Below, one piece after another: positions 50,575 through 62,139 of a stretch of 64,000 nt of DNA. The notes under the pieces are model-generated. The model did not search any database and was not told the origin of the DNA. It saw nothing but the letters and a program-made list of their open reading frames with translations. The DNA lies in NCBI RefSeq assembly GCF_004022265.1, contig NZ_SAVB01000003.1, positions 155,293 to 219,292 of the forward strand. The letters are read 5' to 3'. The position numbers and the translations under genes are program-made. The DNA comes from Paenirhodobacter ferrireducens. GTDB taxonomy: Bacteria; Pseudomonadota; Alphaproteobacteria; Rhodobacterales; Rhodobacteraceae. Position 1 is the first letter of the stretch. Each line of letters begins with the position of its first letter.

Positions 50575-52257
50575 TCAGTTCGCCGCGCCCTCGGCCGCGA
50601 TCTGCGCGCGCGCGACGTCGGTCAGCTTCGGCGAGACGCTCTCGGCCGCGCTCAGCCCCGCGGGCTTCGGCAGCGGCGCGCCGATGTCGCCCATCTTGCC
50701 CGCCGGCGTCGTCAGCCCGTAGGTGTTCGAGCCGCGCTGGAAGAAGCGGCGCGTGTCCTCGACCGAGCCGAGCCAGCGCGGGTCCTGCGGCCGCTGGTGG
50801 CTGTCGATGTAGAGCGCCACGTCCCAGGCGTCGGCATCGCTGAGATCGGCATTGCCGAGCGGCATGTTGTGCTTGATGAAGCCCGCGGCCTTCTCGAGGT
50901 CGTGCATCCCCGCGCCCCAGTTGAACGAGGTCTCGCCCCACAGCGGCGGGAAGGCGACATGATCGCCGTTCTTCACCCCGGCGCCGTCGCTGCCGTGGCA
51001 GGCGGCGCAGCGCGCCTCGTAGACGGCCTCGCCGCGGGCGTAATCGGGTTTCTGCTCGGGCATCGGCAGGTAGATATAGCCGCGCGGCTCAATGATCGCG
51101 TCCGAGGGGATGCCGGTCGCGAGCCATTTCATGTAGGTCTCGAGCGCGACCATCACCTTGCTGTTCGGCGCGGGCGGGGTGCCGTTCATCGAATAGGTGA
51201 AGCAGCCGGCAAGACGTTCGTAGATCGTGTTCACATGCAGGTTCTTCGAACGATACTGCGGGAAGTCGACGGTCGTCGCCCAGATCGGCGCGGCATCGGC
51301 CTTGGCGCCGGCGTTCAGGTGGCAGTTGGTGCAGGACAGGTCGTTGCCGACATAGGTGCCGCGCAGCTGCTGGGTGTTGATGAAGATGTCCCGACCGAAG
51401 CGGATCATCTCGCCCTCGGGCCCTTCGGGGATCTTGTCGACCGAAGGCGGGGTGTGGGTGTAGACCTTCGGATTGTTGATCCGCTTTTGCTGCTTCTCAT
51501 AGGCGGTCTGCGCAGCGGTCCAGTCGATGGCGTCGGCCAGCGGCGAGGCCTTCATCTTCGGCACGTCCCAGGCGAGGTTCGCCGCGGTGTAGCCGGTGAC
51601 ATGGCCCGCGGTCGGGTCGAGCGTGGCGACGAAGGCCGCGAGCGCCGCACGGTCCTCGGGCGTGAGCTTGCGCGCGACCGCGGCCATCAGCGCCACGTTG
51701 CTGTCGTCCGAGGGCTGCGGGTCCTCGGCCAGCTGCTCGAGCCGGGTCATCACATAGGCGGGCTCCTGCCCGGCGATGCGCGGGAAGGTGGCGCTCTGGC
51801 CCTCGCCGTTCTGGCCGTGGCAGCTCGCGCAGGCGGGCACGCCCACATCCCACGCGCCATTGCGGAAGATCGCCTCGCCGCGGGCGGCATCGGCGGGCGT
51901 GTCGGTCTCGGGCAGCGGCCAGTCCTGCTTCTCGGGCGCAAGCGCGGCGAAATGCGCGGCAAGCGCGTCGATCTGCGCCGCGCTCAGCTCGGGGGCGATG
52001 CCCGACATCGTGTCGCCGCGCCGGGTGCCGGCGGCAAAGCCGCGCAGCGCGCCGGCGAGGAAGCCTGCATCCATGCCCGCGATCATCGGTGCGCCGACAT
52101 CGGCACTGCCGAGCCCGGTCTCGCCATGGCAGGTGGCGCAGGCCGGAACGGTGTCGGTGCCCTCGGTGATCAAGGTGGTGATGTCGTCTCCGGCCTGGGC
52201 TGCGCTCGCGGCGAGCAGCAGCGTCAGACCGGCAAGCGTCTGGCGACGGGCGTGCAT
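50575..52257 (-). CDS. tsdBA: TsdB-TsdA fusion: four-haem thiosulfate dehydrogenase with cytochrome c4-like partner
   Basis: 560 residues from ATG at 52257 (MHARRQTLAGLTLLLAASAA, Sec signal), GGAGG upstream. Four CxxCH motifs: ACATCHGETGLGSADVGAPM and ACASCHGQNGEGQS in the N-terminal c4-like half (~30-215), then SCTNCHLNAGAKADAAPIWA and CAACHGSDGAGVKN in the TsdA-like half (~270-530). The segment YVGNDLSCTNCHLNAGAKAD with FPQYRSKNLHVNTIYERLAG is typical of TsdA, which oxidises two thiosulfates to tetrathionate. Fused TsdBA proteins are known from purple sulfur bacteria. Periplasmic. The downstream YeeE pair fits thiosulfate handling. Confidence 0.82.
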   Translation of the reverse strand: MHARRQTLAGLTLLLAASAAQAGDDITTLITEGTDTVPACATCHGETGLGSADVGAPMIAGMDAGFLAGALRGFAAGTRRGDTMSGIAPELSAAQIDALAAHFAALAPEKQDWPLPETDTPADAARGEAIFRNGAWDVGVPACASCHGQNGEGQSATFPRIAGQEPAYVMTRLEQLAEDPQPSDDSNVALMAAVARKLTPEDRAALAAFVATLDPTAGHVTGYTAANLAWDVPKMKASPLADAIDWTAAQTAYEKQQKRINNPKVYTHTPPSVDKIPEGPEGEMIRFGRDIFINTQQLRGTYVGNDLSCTNCHLNAGAKADAAPIWATTVDFPQYRSKNLHVNTIYERLAGCFTYSMNGTPPAPNSKVMVALETYMKWLATGIPSDAIIEPRGYIYLPMPEQKPDYARGEAVYEARCAACHGSDGAGVKNGDHVAFPPLWGETSFNWGAGMHDLEKAAGFIKHNMPLGNADLSDADAWDVALYIDSHQRPQDPRWLGSVEDTRRFFQRGSNTYGLTTPAGKMGDIGAPLPKPAGLSAAESVSPKLTDVARAQIAAEGAAN

Positions 52258-52386
52258 GGCTGGACCTCCCTGTCCTGTCCCTGAAATGCGTGGTGCGATG
52301 TTTTGTCCTATTGGATCATGGTCGGCGAGAATATCGGGGTATACCCCTAGGGTGCCGCAAAGGCAGGCGATCTGCACGGAAACCCG

Positions 52387-52899
52387 TCAATCCACGGTTG
52401 CGCCGGGCCCCGCGGCAGCGCGCAGGGTGTCGAGCCGGGCGCTCAGCTCGGCATGGAGCGCTCGGCGCTCGGCCGGGGTCAGGAAGGCGCCCAGCTCGAC
52501 CTCGCGCGGGCCGCCGGCAAGGGTCAGGTAATCGGCGACCGGCCCGCCGGTGGGGTGCAGGCGGGGGCGCACCCACCACGGATTCGCCTGCCATTCGCGC
52601 GGCGCGGTGCCGCGCGCCAGCCGGGTCAGGGTGATGCGCTCGGGGCTCAGATCGAGCCGCTCGACGATCTCGCCCGCCCGCCAGGAGCGGCCAAGCGCGA
52701 CCCAGAGCGCCCAGAGCGTGGCGCCGATGAAGGGCAGCAGCCCCCAGAGAACCGGCGAGCCGAGCGCGGCGAGCAGCGGCAGGCTGAGCAGCGCCGCGGT
52801 GATCGCGATGAAGGTGACGAAGCCCGCGGGCGGCAGCGAGCGATGGGGCCAGAGCAGCAGCCTGACCTCGGGCACAGAGCCTGACCAGCGGTAGGGCAT
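52387..52899 (-). CDS. DUF2244 family membrane protein
   Basis: 170 residues from ATG at 52899 (MPYRWSGSVPEVRLLLWPHR, GCGAGG seven nt upstream). Two adjacent transmembrane helices (PAGFVTFIAITAALLSLPLL, SPVLWGLLPFIGATLWALWV) and a cytoplasmic C-terminal part with WQANPWWVRPRLHPTGG, characteristic of DUF2244. Function unknown; in alphaproteobacteria often near cytochrome oxidase genes. The stop lies 130 bp from the start of tsdBA. Confidence 0.85.
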   Translation of the reverse strand: MPYRWSGSVPEVRLLLWPHRSLPPAGFVTFIAITAALLSLPLLAALGSPVLWGLLPFIGATLWALWVALGRSWRAGEIVERLDLSPERITLTRLARGTAPREWQANPWWVRPRLHPTGGPVADYLTLAGGPREVELGAFLTPAERRALHAELSARLDTLRAAAGPGATVD

Positions 52900-52983
52900 G
52901 GGGATGCCTCGCAACATCGCGCCCCCCAGCCTAGGCGGGAGGGCGCGACGCGGCAAGCCAGCATGCGGGCCTTCGGGGGAGGA

Positions 52984-53412
52984 TCAGGCCGGTTGCAGGC
53001 TGCGCCGGGCGGCAAGGCGGGCGTGCACGATCATGCCGCCCGCCATCGCGAGGGTGAAGGAGAGGCCGGTGACCCCGCTCCAGCCGAGCGAGGCAAGCGC
53101 CGGGCCGGGGCAGAAGCCGGCAAGCGCCCAGCCCGCGCCGAAGAGGACCGAGCCCGCGACCAGGCGCGCGTCGATGCGCGGGGCCGGTGCCGGCGGGAAG
53201 CTGGCCCCGGTCAGCGCGCGGCGGCTGCGCGCCGCGATGCGCCAGGCGACGATCATCGGCGCCACCGCGCCGCCCAGCACGAAGATCAGCGTCGGGTCCC
53301 AGGCGCCGGCGAGGTCGAGGAAGCCCTGCACCTTCGCCGGATCGGTCATCCCCGAGACCAGCAGGCCAAGGCCGAAGAGCGCGCCCGAGAGGGCGGAAAT
53401 CACGAGACGCAT
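52984..53412 (-). CDS. YeeE/YedE family half-transporter (DUF6691)
   Basis: 142 residues, four transmembrane helices. Motif GSVLFGAGWALAGFCPGPAL contains the Cys-bearing loop GFCPGPA seen in YeeE-type transporters that pass thiosulfate through Cys relays. Start ATG overlaps the stop of the partner gene (TGATG). With the next gene it forms a complete two-part YeeE-like (PmpA/PmpB-like) transporter. Confidence 0.86.
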   Translation of the reverse strand: MRLVISALSGALFGLGLLVSGMTDPAKVQGFLDLAGAWDPTLIFVLGGAVAPMIVAWRIAARSRRALTGASFPPAPAPRIDARLVAGSVLFGAGWALAGFCPGPALASLGWSGVTGLSFTLAMAGGMIVHARLAARRSLQPA

Positions 53413-53843
53413 CAGATCGCTCCGAGCAGGTGGCGGACAAGGAACAGGGTGACGAAGCCGGCGCCCAGATAGACGAGCGTGGCGACGATCGAGCGCGGCG
53501 CAAAGCGCGCCATGCCGACGACGCCATGGCCCGAGGTGCAGCCGTTCGCCATCCGCGTGCCGATGCCCACGAGAAGCCCGGCGAGCACCACGAGCGGCAG
53601 CTCGCGCGCCTGACCGAAGGCCGGCGCGCCGAAGGCGAGGGCGGCGAGTGCCGGAGCCGCGATCAGCGCGGCGACGAAGGCGAGCCGCTCGCGTGCCGGA
53701 TCCTCGCCCGCCAGCAGCGTGCCGAGGATGCCGCTTGCGCCGAGGATGCGGCCGTTGCCGAGCAGTAGCAGCGCTGCCGAGGCGCCGATCATCAGCCCTC
53801 CGAGAAGGCCGGCGATCCAGTCATGGGGAATCATCGCGAACAT
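53412..53843 (-). CDS. YeeE/YedE family half-transporter
   Basis: 143 residues; MIPHDW at 53834 is an alternative start. Four helices, with the loop [20 protein letters not shown] carrying the conserved Cys of the family (NGCTSGHG). Paired with the DUF6691 gene by a 1-bp overlap. Likely imports or exports a sulfur compound; proximity to tsdBA points to thiosulfate (inference). Confidence 0.87.
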   Translation of the reverse strand: MFAMIPHDWIAGLLGGLMIGASAALLLLGNGRILGASGILGTLLAGEDPARERLAFVAALIAAPALAALAFGAPAFGQARELPLVVLAGLLVGIGTRMANGCTSGHGVVGMARFAPRSIVATLVYLGAGFVTLFLVRHLLGAI

Positions 53844-54073
53844 GGCGGTCCTTTCGTTCCTGCCCGGGAATCTGGGGCGGGGCAGGGGCCAAGTCCACCA
53901 GGCGCGGGAAATAAGGACCGCGGCGCGCCGGGGCCGGCCCGCGCCGGAACCCGGGTTCGGTGCGGGATGAGGGATCGGAACGAGTGTGCGGAAAATCCGC
54001 GATCACAGGATCAACGTTCCGATGCGGCCCGGCGAATTTCCATCTTTCGGCACATTTTTTCTGCAATAACGGC

Positions 54074-54102
54074 AAAAGGCCCCGGGGCTGCCGGGGCCTT
54101 TC
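54074..54102 (-). terminator. Terminator of ctaD
   Basis: Stem AAGGCCCCGG / CCGGGGCCTT with T-run on the reverse strand, 20 bp beyond the ctaD stop. Confidence 0.8.
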
Positions 54103-54123
54103 ATCGCGATCGTTCCACACGGC

Positions 54124-55794
54124 TCAGTGGCTGTGGGCGTGATCCCAGTCGGACCGTTTCGGCAGCTGCTCGAACGTGTGTTCGGGCGGCGGGCTCGGCA
54201 GCGTCCATTCCAGCGTGTCGGCGTATTCGTTCCAGTAATTCGCCTTCGCCACGCGCCGGCCAGCCAGCAGCGTATAGGCCATGATCCCGAAGAACAGCAG
54301 GAAGGAGGCGAAGCTGATGAAGGCGCCGATCGAGGAGACCTTGTTCCAGGTCGCGAAGGCCTCGGGGTAGTCGATGTAGCGCCGCGGCATGCCCTGCCGG
54401 CCGAGGAAGTGCTGCGGGAAAAAGATCAGGTTCGAGCCGATGAACATCATCCAGAAGTGGAGCTTGCCCGCCCATTCGGGATATTGCCGCCCCGACATCT
54501 TGCCGATCCAGAAATAGATGCCGGCAAAGATCGCGAAGACCGCGCCGAGGCTCATCACATAGTGGAAATGCGCCACGACATAATAGGTGTCGTGATAGAC
54601 CCGGTCGAGCGGCGCCTGGCTCAGCACCACGCCGGTCACGCCACCGATGGTGAACAGGAACAGGAACCCGAAGGCCCAGAGCATCGGCGTCTTGAACTCG
54701 ATCGAGCCGCCCCACATCGTGGCGATCCAGCTGAACACCTTCACGCCGGTAGGCACCGCGATCACCATCGTGGCGAGCATGAAATAGCTCTGCTGCGTCA
54801 GGCTGAGGCCGACGGTGTACATGTGATGCGCCCAGACGACGAAGCCCAGCACCCCGATCGCCACCATCGCATAGACCATCGGCAGATAGCCGAAGATCGG
54901 CTTGCGGGCGAAGGTGGCGATGACGTGGCTGATGATGCCGAAGCCAGGCAGGATGATGATGTAGACCTCGGGGTGGCCGAAGAACCACAGGATGTGCTGA
55001 TAAAGGATCGGGTCGCCGCCGCCTGCCGGATTGAAGAAGGTGGTGCCGAAGTTGCGGTCCATCAGCAACATGGTGATGGCGCCGGCGAGCACCGGCAGGC
55101 TGAGCAGGATCAGCCAGGCGGTGACGAAGACCGACCAGGCGAAGAGCGGCACCTTGTGCAGCGTCATGCCCGGGGCGCGCATGTTCAGGAAGGTGGTGAT
55201 GATGTTGATCGCGCCGAGGATCGAGCTGGCGCCCGAGACGTGCACGGCAAAGATCGCCAGATCCATCGAGTAGCCGCCTTCCGAGGTCGACAGCGGCGGA
55301 TAGAGCACCCAGCCCACCCCCGCGCCGGTTTGCCCGCCGCCGCCCGGGGCGAAGAACGAGGCGATGCCGAGCGCGACGCCTGCGACATAAAGCCAGTAGC
55401 TGAGGTTGTTCAGCCGCGGGAAGGCCATGTCCGGCGCGCCGATGTGCAACGGCATGAAGTAGTTGCCGAAGCCGCCGAACAGCGCCGGGATCACCACGAA
55501 GAACATCATCAGCACGCCGTGATAAGTGATCATCACGTTCCACAGATGGCCGTTCGGCGTGCAGGGCTGGCTCGGATCGGCGATCAGCCGCGCGCCTTCC
55601 TCGCACATGTATTGCACGCCGGGGTTCATCAGCTCGAGCCGCATGTAGACCGTGAAGCCGACCGAGATCAGCCCGACGAAGGCTGCGGTGATCAGGTAGA
55701 GAACCCCGATGTCCTTGTGATTGGTGGACATGAACCAGCGCGTGAAGAAGCCGCGGCTGTCATGCGCACCGCCGTGAAGGGCTGCGTCCGCCAT
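54124..55794 (-). CDS. ctaD: Cytochrome c oxidase subunit I, aa3 type
   Basis: 556 residues, twelve helices. Haem-copper ligands: [20 protein letters not shown] (low-spin haem a His), [20 protein letters not shown] (Cu-B His and cross-linked Tyr), [10 protein letters not shown] (two Cu-B His) and [12 protein letters not shown] (haem a3 and a His). Both K- and D-channel residues appear present ([20 protein letters not shown]). Terminal oxidase of respiration in the inner membrane. Stands alone, with subunits II and III elsewhere, as in many Rhodobacterales. The short C-terminal extension is His-rich. Confidence 0.97.
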   Translation of the reverse strand: MADAALHGGAHDSRGFFTRWFMSTNHKDIGVLYLITAAFVGLISVGFTVYMRLELMNPGVQYMCEEGARLIADPSQPCTPNGHLWNVMITYHGVLMMFFVVIPALFGGFGNYFMPLHIGAPDMAFPRLNNLSYWLYVAGVALGIASFFAPGGGGQTGAGVGWVLYPPLSTSEGGYSMDLAIFAVHVSGASSILGAINIITTFLNMRAPGMTLHKVPLFAWSVFVTAWLILLSLPVLAGAITMLLMDRNFGTTFFNPAGGGDPILYQHILWFFGHPEVYIIILPGFGIISHVIATFARKPIFGYLPMVYAMVAIGVLGFVVWAHHMYTVGLSLTQQSYFMLATMVIAVPTGVKVFSWIATMWGGSIEFKTPMLWAFGFLFLFTIGGVTGVVLSQAPLDRVYHDTYYVVAHFHYVMSLGAVFAIFAGIYFWIGKMSGRQYPEWAGKLHFWMMFIGSNLIFFPQHFLGRQGMPRRYIDYPEAFATWNKVSSIGAFISFASFLLFFGIMAYTLLAGRRVAKANYWNEYADTLEWTLPSPPPEHTFEQLPKRSDWDHAHSH

Positions 55795-55944
55795 GTATTT
55801 CCTCCCTGTGTGCGGCCGGGTCTCCCCTCCCGTTTGTGCCGCATGAGGGGAGCCTAGGGTGCAATTCCGCGCCGGGCAACGATTTCGAGAGAGGGGATGC
55901 GAAAAAATGTCGCAGCCGCGCGGGGGCAGGGGCGCGCATGCAAA

Positions 55945-55975
55945 GGCCCGGGCGGATCGCGCCGCCCGGGCCGGA
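55945..55975 (-). terminator. Terminator of the cytochrome c gene
   Basis: Stem GGCCCGGGCGG / CCGCCCGGGCC with TTTG on the reverse strand, 20 bp after the stop. Confidence 0.75.
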
Positions 55976-55994
55976 TCTCGGGACTGTCCCGGAC

Positions 55995-56399
55995 TTACTT
56001 CTTGAGCGAGGCGAGGTAGGCTGCGACGTGTTCGCCGCCCTTCGGCAGCTTGAAGGTCATCTTCGAAGCGCCGGTGCCGCCGTGGCTGTCGATGAACTTG
56101 GTCGGATCGACGACATATTCGGCGATCAGCGCTTCGTCCCAGACGAGGCCGGCGGCCGCAGCGCCCTTGATGCCGTCGCCGTAGTTGAAGTCGGGATAGC
56201 TCGCGGCCGGGCGGCCCACAACGCCATAGAGGTTCGGGCCGACCTTGCCGCCCTTGACGATCGCGGTGCCGTCATCGGCAATGATCGAGTGGCAGGCCTT
56301 GCACTTGGTGAAGAGCTTGGCACCGGCTTCGACATCGTCCGCGAAGGACGGGGCGGCGAAGGCGACGGCGGCGAGAGTGACGTAGAGGCTGAGCTTCAT
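55995..56399 (-). CDS. cycA: Cytochrome c2/c550-type soluble cytochrome
   Basis: 134 residues from ATG at 56399 ([20 protein letters not shown], signal peptide), with AAGGAA upstream. One haem motif KCKACHSI; distal Met in [13 protein letters not shown]. Inserted loops ([20 protein letters not shown]) place it in the cytochrome c2/c550 group, the periplasmic electron carrier between bc1 and the oxidase. It is encoded next to ctaD on the same strand, a plausible partner. Confidence 0.9.
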   Translation of the reverse strand: MKLSLYVTLAAVAFAAPSFADDVEAGAKLFTKCKACHSIIADDGTAIVKGGKVGPNLYGVVGRPAASYPDFNYGDGIKGAAAAGLVWDEALIAEYVVDPTKFIDSHGGTGASKMTFKLPKGGEHVAAYLASLKK

Positions 56400-56483
56400 C
56401 GCGGGTTCCTTGGTTCTTGTCTCGGCCCGGGGTCCGGCCGGGCTGGCTGCTCTTAGGCAGCCGGTGCCCTTCAATACCACGGG

Positions 56484-57173
56484 TCAAATGGTCGCGTTAT
56501 TCAATTCTTCGCATGAAAGCCGCGGGGTGTCGAAAATTGCGACGAAAGTCCTGTGCAGCGCGGCGTCGAGATCGGCCATCGCCACCGGGAGGCCGAGATC
56601 GACGAGCGAGGTCACGCCATGATCGCGAATCCCGCAGGGCACGATTCCCGAAAAATGGCTCAGGTCCGGCTCGACGTTGATCGAGATGCCGTGGAAGCTG
56701 ACCCAGCGGCGCAGCTTCACCCCGATTGCGGCGATCTTGTCCTCGGCGATGGCGCCATCGGGCCCGCGCGGCCGGTCGGGGCGGCTGACCCAGACCCCGA
56801 CGCGGCCCGGCCGGATTTCGCCCGTCACGTTGAACTCGGCGAGCGCCGCGATCACCCAGCGTTCGAGGTCGCGCACGAAGCAGCGCACGTCGCGGCCGCG
56901 CCGGTTCAGGTCGAGCATGACATAGACCACCCGCTGGCCGGGGCCGTGATAGGTATATTGCCCGCCGCGGCCGGCCGCATAGACCGGGAAGCGGTCCGGA
57001 TCGACCAGATCCTCGCGCCGCGCCGAGGTGCCCGCGGTGTAGAGTGGCGGGTGCTCGAGCAGCCAGATCGCCTCGTCCGCCTCGCCACGGGCGATCTTCG
57101 CCACGCGGTCCTCCATGAAGGCGAGCGCCTCCTCATAGGGAACGAGACGGTCGGACTGGATCCATTCGGGCAT
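56484..57173 (-). CDS. lipB: Octanoyl-[ACP]-protein octanoyltransferase
   Basis: 229 residues from ATG at 57173, AGGAGG five nt upstream; a GTG at 57179 is in frame. LipB motifs: [40 protein letters not shown] (substrate pocket), [20 protein letters not shown] with catalytic Lys, and [20 protein letters not shown] with catalytic Cys. Moves octanoyl from ACP to lipoyl domains; cytoplasmic. Confidence 0.95.
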   Translation of the reverse strand: MPEWIQSDRLVPYEEALAFMEDRVAKIARGEADEAIWLLEHPPLYTAGTSARREDLVDPDRFPVYAAGRGGQYTYHGPGQRVVYVMLDLNRRGRDVRCFVRDLERWVIAALAEFNVTGEIRPGRVGVWVSRPDRPRGPDGAIAEDKIAAIGVKLRRWVSFHGISINVEPDLSHFSGIVPCGIRDHGVTSLVDLGLPVAMADLDAALHRTFVAIFDTPRLSCEELNNATI

Positions 57174-57515
57174 CGGCACCTCCTGCGGCTGTCCCCGAGG
57201 TAGGGGAAGACGCCCCTTGTCTCAAGGGGATTCACCGGCACCGCGCGGCGAGCAGGCCGGGGGCCGGGAACGATCGGGGCGAGGCTGTACGGATTCGCGC
57301 TGCGGATGCGGGGGGGGCAGGTCCCGGCGCGGCGTGGCGGCCCACGGGGTGCCGTCATGCCGCCCTGAAACGGAATTTTCCAAGGAACATTGGGGGTTTG
57401 CGGGGGGGCGCGCAGACCGTCGCGTTTTTTTCGCAAAGAAATGCGGAGAAGCGAAATTTTCCGCTTTTCATTCCCGGCGGGCTCCGCTAAATGCCTCTCC
57501 ACCAAGCCAGAACGT
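57174..57515. other. Intergenic region upstream of tRNA-Leu
   Basis: 342 bp. G/C-tract-rich left half and an AT-richer segment (57420-57500) that may hold the tRNA promoter. No gene supported. Confidence 0.5.
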
Positions 57516-57602
57516 GCGGTTGTGGCGGAATTGGTAGACGCGCAGCGTTGAGGTCGCTGTGGGGTAACTCCCGTGAAAGTTCGAGTCTTTTCAACCGCAC
57601 CA
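57516..57602 (+). tRNA. tRNA-Leu (anticodon GAG)
   Basis: 87 nt with CCA and a long variable arm (TGGGGTAACTCCCGT). Acceptor GCGGTTG / CAACCGC, D-arm GGCGGAATTGGTAGACGC, anticodon loop TTGAGGT (GAG), T-loop GTTCGAGTC. Confidence 0.94.
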
Positions 57603-57607
57603 TTCTA

Positions 57608-57645
57608 AACCCCCGGGGGCGCAAGCTCCCGGGGGTTTGGTTTTT
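57608..57645 (+). terminator. Terminator after tRNA-Leu
   Basis: Stem AAACCCCCGGGGGC-GCAA-GCTCCCGGGGGTTT followed by GGTTTTT. Confidence 0.88.
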
Positions 57646-57738
57646 CCGGGACGGCGATTTCGCGGGCAGGACACAAGGCGCGGGCCGCGGGGCAGGGCTT
57701 GCATGCCGCCGCGCCGTCGTTCTAAGAACGGCGCAGCC

Positions 57739-57814
57739 GGGTGATTAGCTCAGTTGGTAGAGCGCCTCGTTTACACCGAGGATGTCGGGGGTTCGAGTCC
57801 CTCATCACCCACCA
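57739..57814 (+). tRNA. tRNA-Val (anticodon TAC)
   Basis: 76 nt with CCA. Acceptor GGGTGAT / ATCACCC, D-arm AGCTCAGTTGGTAGAGC, anticodon stem CCTCG-TTTACAC-CGAGG, T-loop GGTTCGAGTCC. Confidence 0.96.
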
Positions 57815-57955
57815 TCTCCTCCAGATCACGAACCGCGGAATTTCCGTCGCGCGGCTCCTGCCGTGCCGGGGGGCTGATTTCACTGGGGGGCTTCGGTCGG
57901 GCGCTGGCCCGGGGGGGCGGCCGCCGCACGCTCTTGCGCCGGCGGCCGTCTGTCG

Positions 57956-59536
57956 TCAGTTCGCCTCGAACTGATAGAGCCAGGTCTCGGTCAGCGGCTT
58001 GCCGTCGAGCTCGAGATACATCCGCAGGTCGACCACGGTGCCCGGCGACACCTCGAGATCGAAGTTGCCGCGCCAGACGTTGCCGTTCGGCACCGGCTCC
58101 GAGAAGGTGCGGCTGATGGCGCCGGCGCTGGCGCTCGCCACCACCTTCGGGAAGACGCCGTAGGGGATCTGCGTCATCACCGAGGGGCGGTCGAACTCGA
58201 CCGCGAAATGGTGCACGTTCGGCGGCCGCACATGGCCCGGCTGACCGCCGCGGCCGATCCGGGTGGCAATGGCACGCGCGATGTTGGTCGCCGGGAAGGG
58301 CTCGTCGCTCAGCCAGTGGAGCCGATAGTGCAGGTCGTAGGTGGTGCCCTTCAGCGCCGGCCCCTCGGGCACCCAGAAGGCGCCGATGTTGTCGTTGATC
58401 TCGTCGTCGGTCGGGATCTCCATCAGCTCGATCGCGCCCATGCCGAGCGGGGTGATCGGCTCGACCCACAGGCTCGGGCGGCGGTCGTAGAACACGCCGT
58501 CGAGGAAGTGGTCGAAGGTGCGGTCGCGCTGCAGCAGGCCGAAGCCGCGCGGGTTCTCGTCGGCGAAGGCCGAGATCCGGGTCTCGTCGGGGTTGTTGAG
58601 CGGCCGCCAGATCCGCTCGCCGGCGCCGGTCCACATCGCAAGCCCGTCCGAATCGTGCACCTCGGGGCGCCAGTCCTGCATCCGGCCCTTGCCGTATTCG
58701 CCGAACCAGAACATCGAGGTCAGCGGCACCAGGCCGAGCCGCTCGACATCGGCGCGCAGGAAGACCTTGGCCTCGATCTCCATGATCACGCCCTTCGAGC
58801 GGTCAAGCCCGCGGGTCATGCGGAAGCGATAGGCACCGGTGACGCTCGGCCCGTCGAGCAGCGCGCAGACGGTGACCGGGGTGTCGGGGGTCGAGCCCGG
58901 TTCCTGCGCGATGTAAAATTCGCGGAAGTCGGGGAATTCCTCGGGCAGCGCCGAGGCGGCATTCAGCACGATCCCGCGGGCCGAAAGCCCGTATTGGCCA
59001 TCAGCCCCGATCGCGCGGAAATAGGACGCGCCCTGGAAGGCAACCCAGTCCTGCCGCACCCAGTCGTCGGCCTGATACCATTCCTGCAGCCGGAAGCCCG
59101 CGAAGCCCGCGTCCGGCGGCAGCTGCCGCGCCGGGTTGTCGTCGGGCATGTCGAAGAGGTCGGGGGTATAGCGGATCTCGCTCGCCATGCCGTCCTCGAC
59201 AAGGAACATCTGCACGCGCTTCGGCGCATACATGCCGAGCGGGAAGAACTCGAGCGGATAGCCCTGTTCCTTGCCGGTGTCGGGCTGGCCCGAGAACAGC
59301 GCCTTCTGCGTGCGGAACACCAGCTCGCCATGGCGGGCATAGTTGATCTGCTGCACCACCGCCGGGGCGGGCATCAGCGGCGGCACATAGGCCGCGCCGG
59401 CCATCTTCTGCGCCCGCGCGATCAGCGCATCATAGGAGAAGGGCTGCGCGTCGGGGGCGGCGAGGGCCCCGGCCGAGGGCAGGATCAGGGCGCCGGTGAG
59501 GAAGGTTGCGCCCTGCAGGAAAGTTCGTCTGTTCAT
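57956..59536 (-). CDS. Periplasmic glucan biosynthesis protein, OpgG/OpgD family
   Basis: 526 residues. Tat-type signal MNRRTFLQGATFLTGALILP, which is more like OpgD than the Sec-exported OpgG. MdoG domain throughout: FSYDALIARAQKMAGAAYVP, QINYARHGELVFRTQKALF, FGEYGKGRMQDWRPEVHDSD and VEFDRPSVMTQIPYG. Shapes osmoregulated periplasmic glucans by acting on the glucan backbone (recent work on E. coli OpgG/OpgD shows glucanase activity). No opgH glucosyltransferase is next to it. Confidence 0.92.
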   Translation of the reverse strand: MNRRTFLQGATFLTGALILPSAGALAAPDAQPFSYDALIARAQKMAGAAYVPPLMPAPAVVQQINYARHGELVFRTQKALFSGQPDTGKEQGYPLEFFPLGMYAPKRVQMFLVEDGMASEIRYTPDLFDMPDDNPARQLPPDAGFAGFRLQEWYQADDWVRQDWVAFQGASYFRAIGADGQYGLSARGIVLNAASALPEEFPDFREFYIAQEPGSTPDTPVTVCALLDGPSVTGAYRFRMTRGLDRSKGVIMEIEAKVFLRADVERLGLVPLTSMFWFGEYGKGRMQDWRPEVHDSDGLAMWTGAGERIWRPLNNPDETRISAFADENPRGFGLLQRDRTFDHFLDGVFYDRRPSLWVEPITPLGMGAIELMEIPTDDEINDNIGAFWVPEGPALKGTTYDLHYRLHWLSDEPFPATNIARAIATRIGRGGQPGHVRPPNVHHFAVEFDRPSVMTQIPYGVFPKVVASASAGAISRTFSEPVPNGNVWRGNFDLEVSPGTVVDLRMYLELDGKPLTETWLYQFEAN

Positions 59537-59798
59537 GGTTGTGATCTGCGTTGAGATGCGTCGCGCGCACCATATTTCCGGGCCGCGACCTTGTGCAGAT
59601 CAAAGCGTGCGGGCGGCCATCGCGAGGCCGTCATTGTGGCTTTCGCGCCCGGGCGTCAGGCGGTGGGCCGGGTCGCGAAGGCTGTCGCCGCGGGGAAGCA
59701 CGCGGGGCGCGCATCGAACTGCATTGATTTCGGGCAGTCGTGGGGCGGTCTTGCCCCGGGCGTGCCCTCCGAAACCGACTCGGGGGGCGCGCAAGGAG

Positions 59799-59830
59799 AA
59801 AGGCGCCGCACGGGGGCGGCGCCTTTCGGT
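59799..59830 (-). terminator. Terminator of katG
   Basis: Stem AAAGGCGCCGC / GCGGCGCCTTT about ten bp past the katG stop. The rest of the 299-bp gap (59537-59835) shows no gene. Confidence 0.8.
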
Positions 59831-59835
59831 GGGGC

Positions 59836-62139
<2,304 letters not shown>

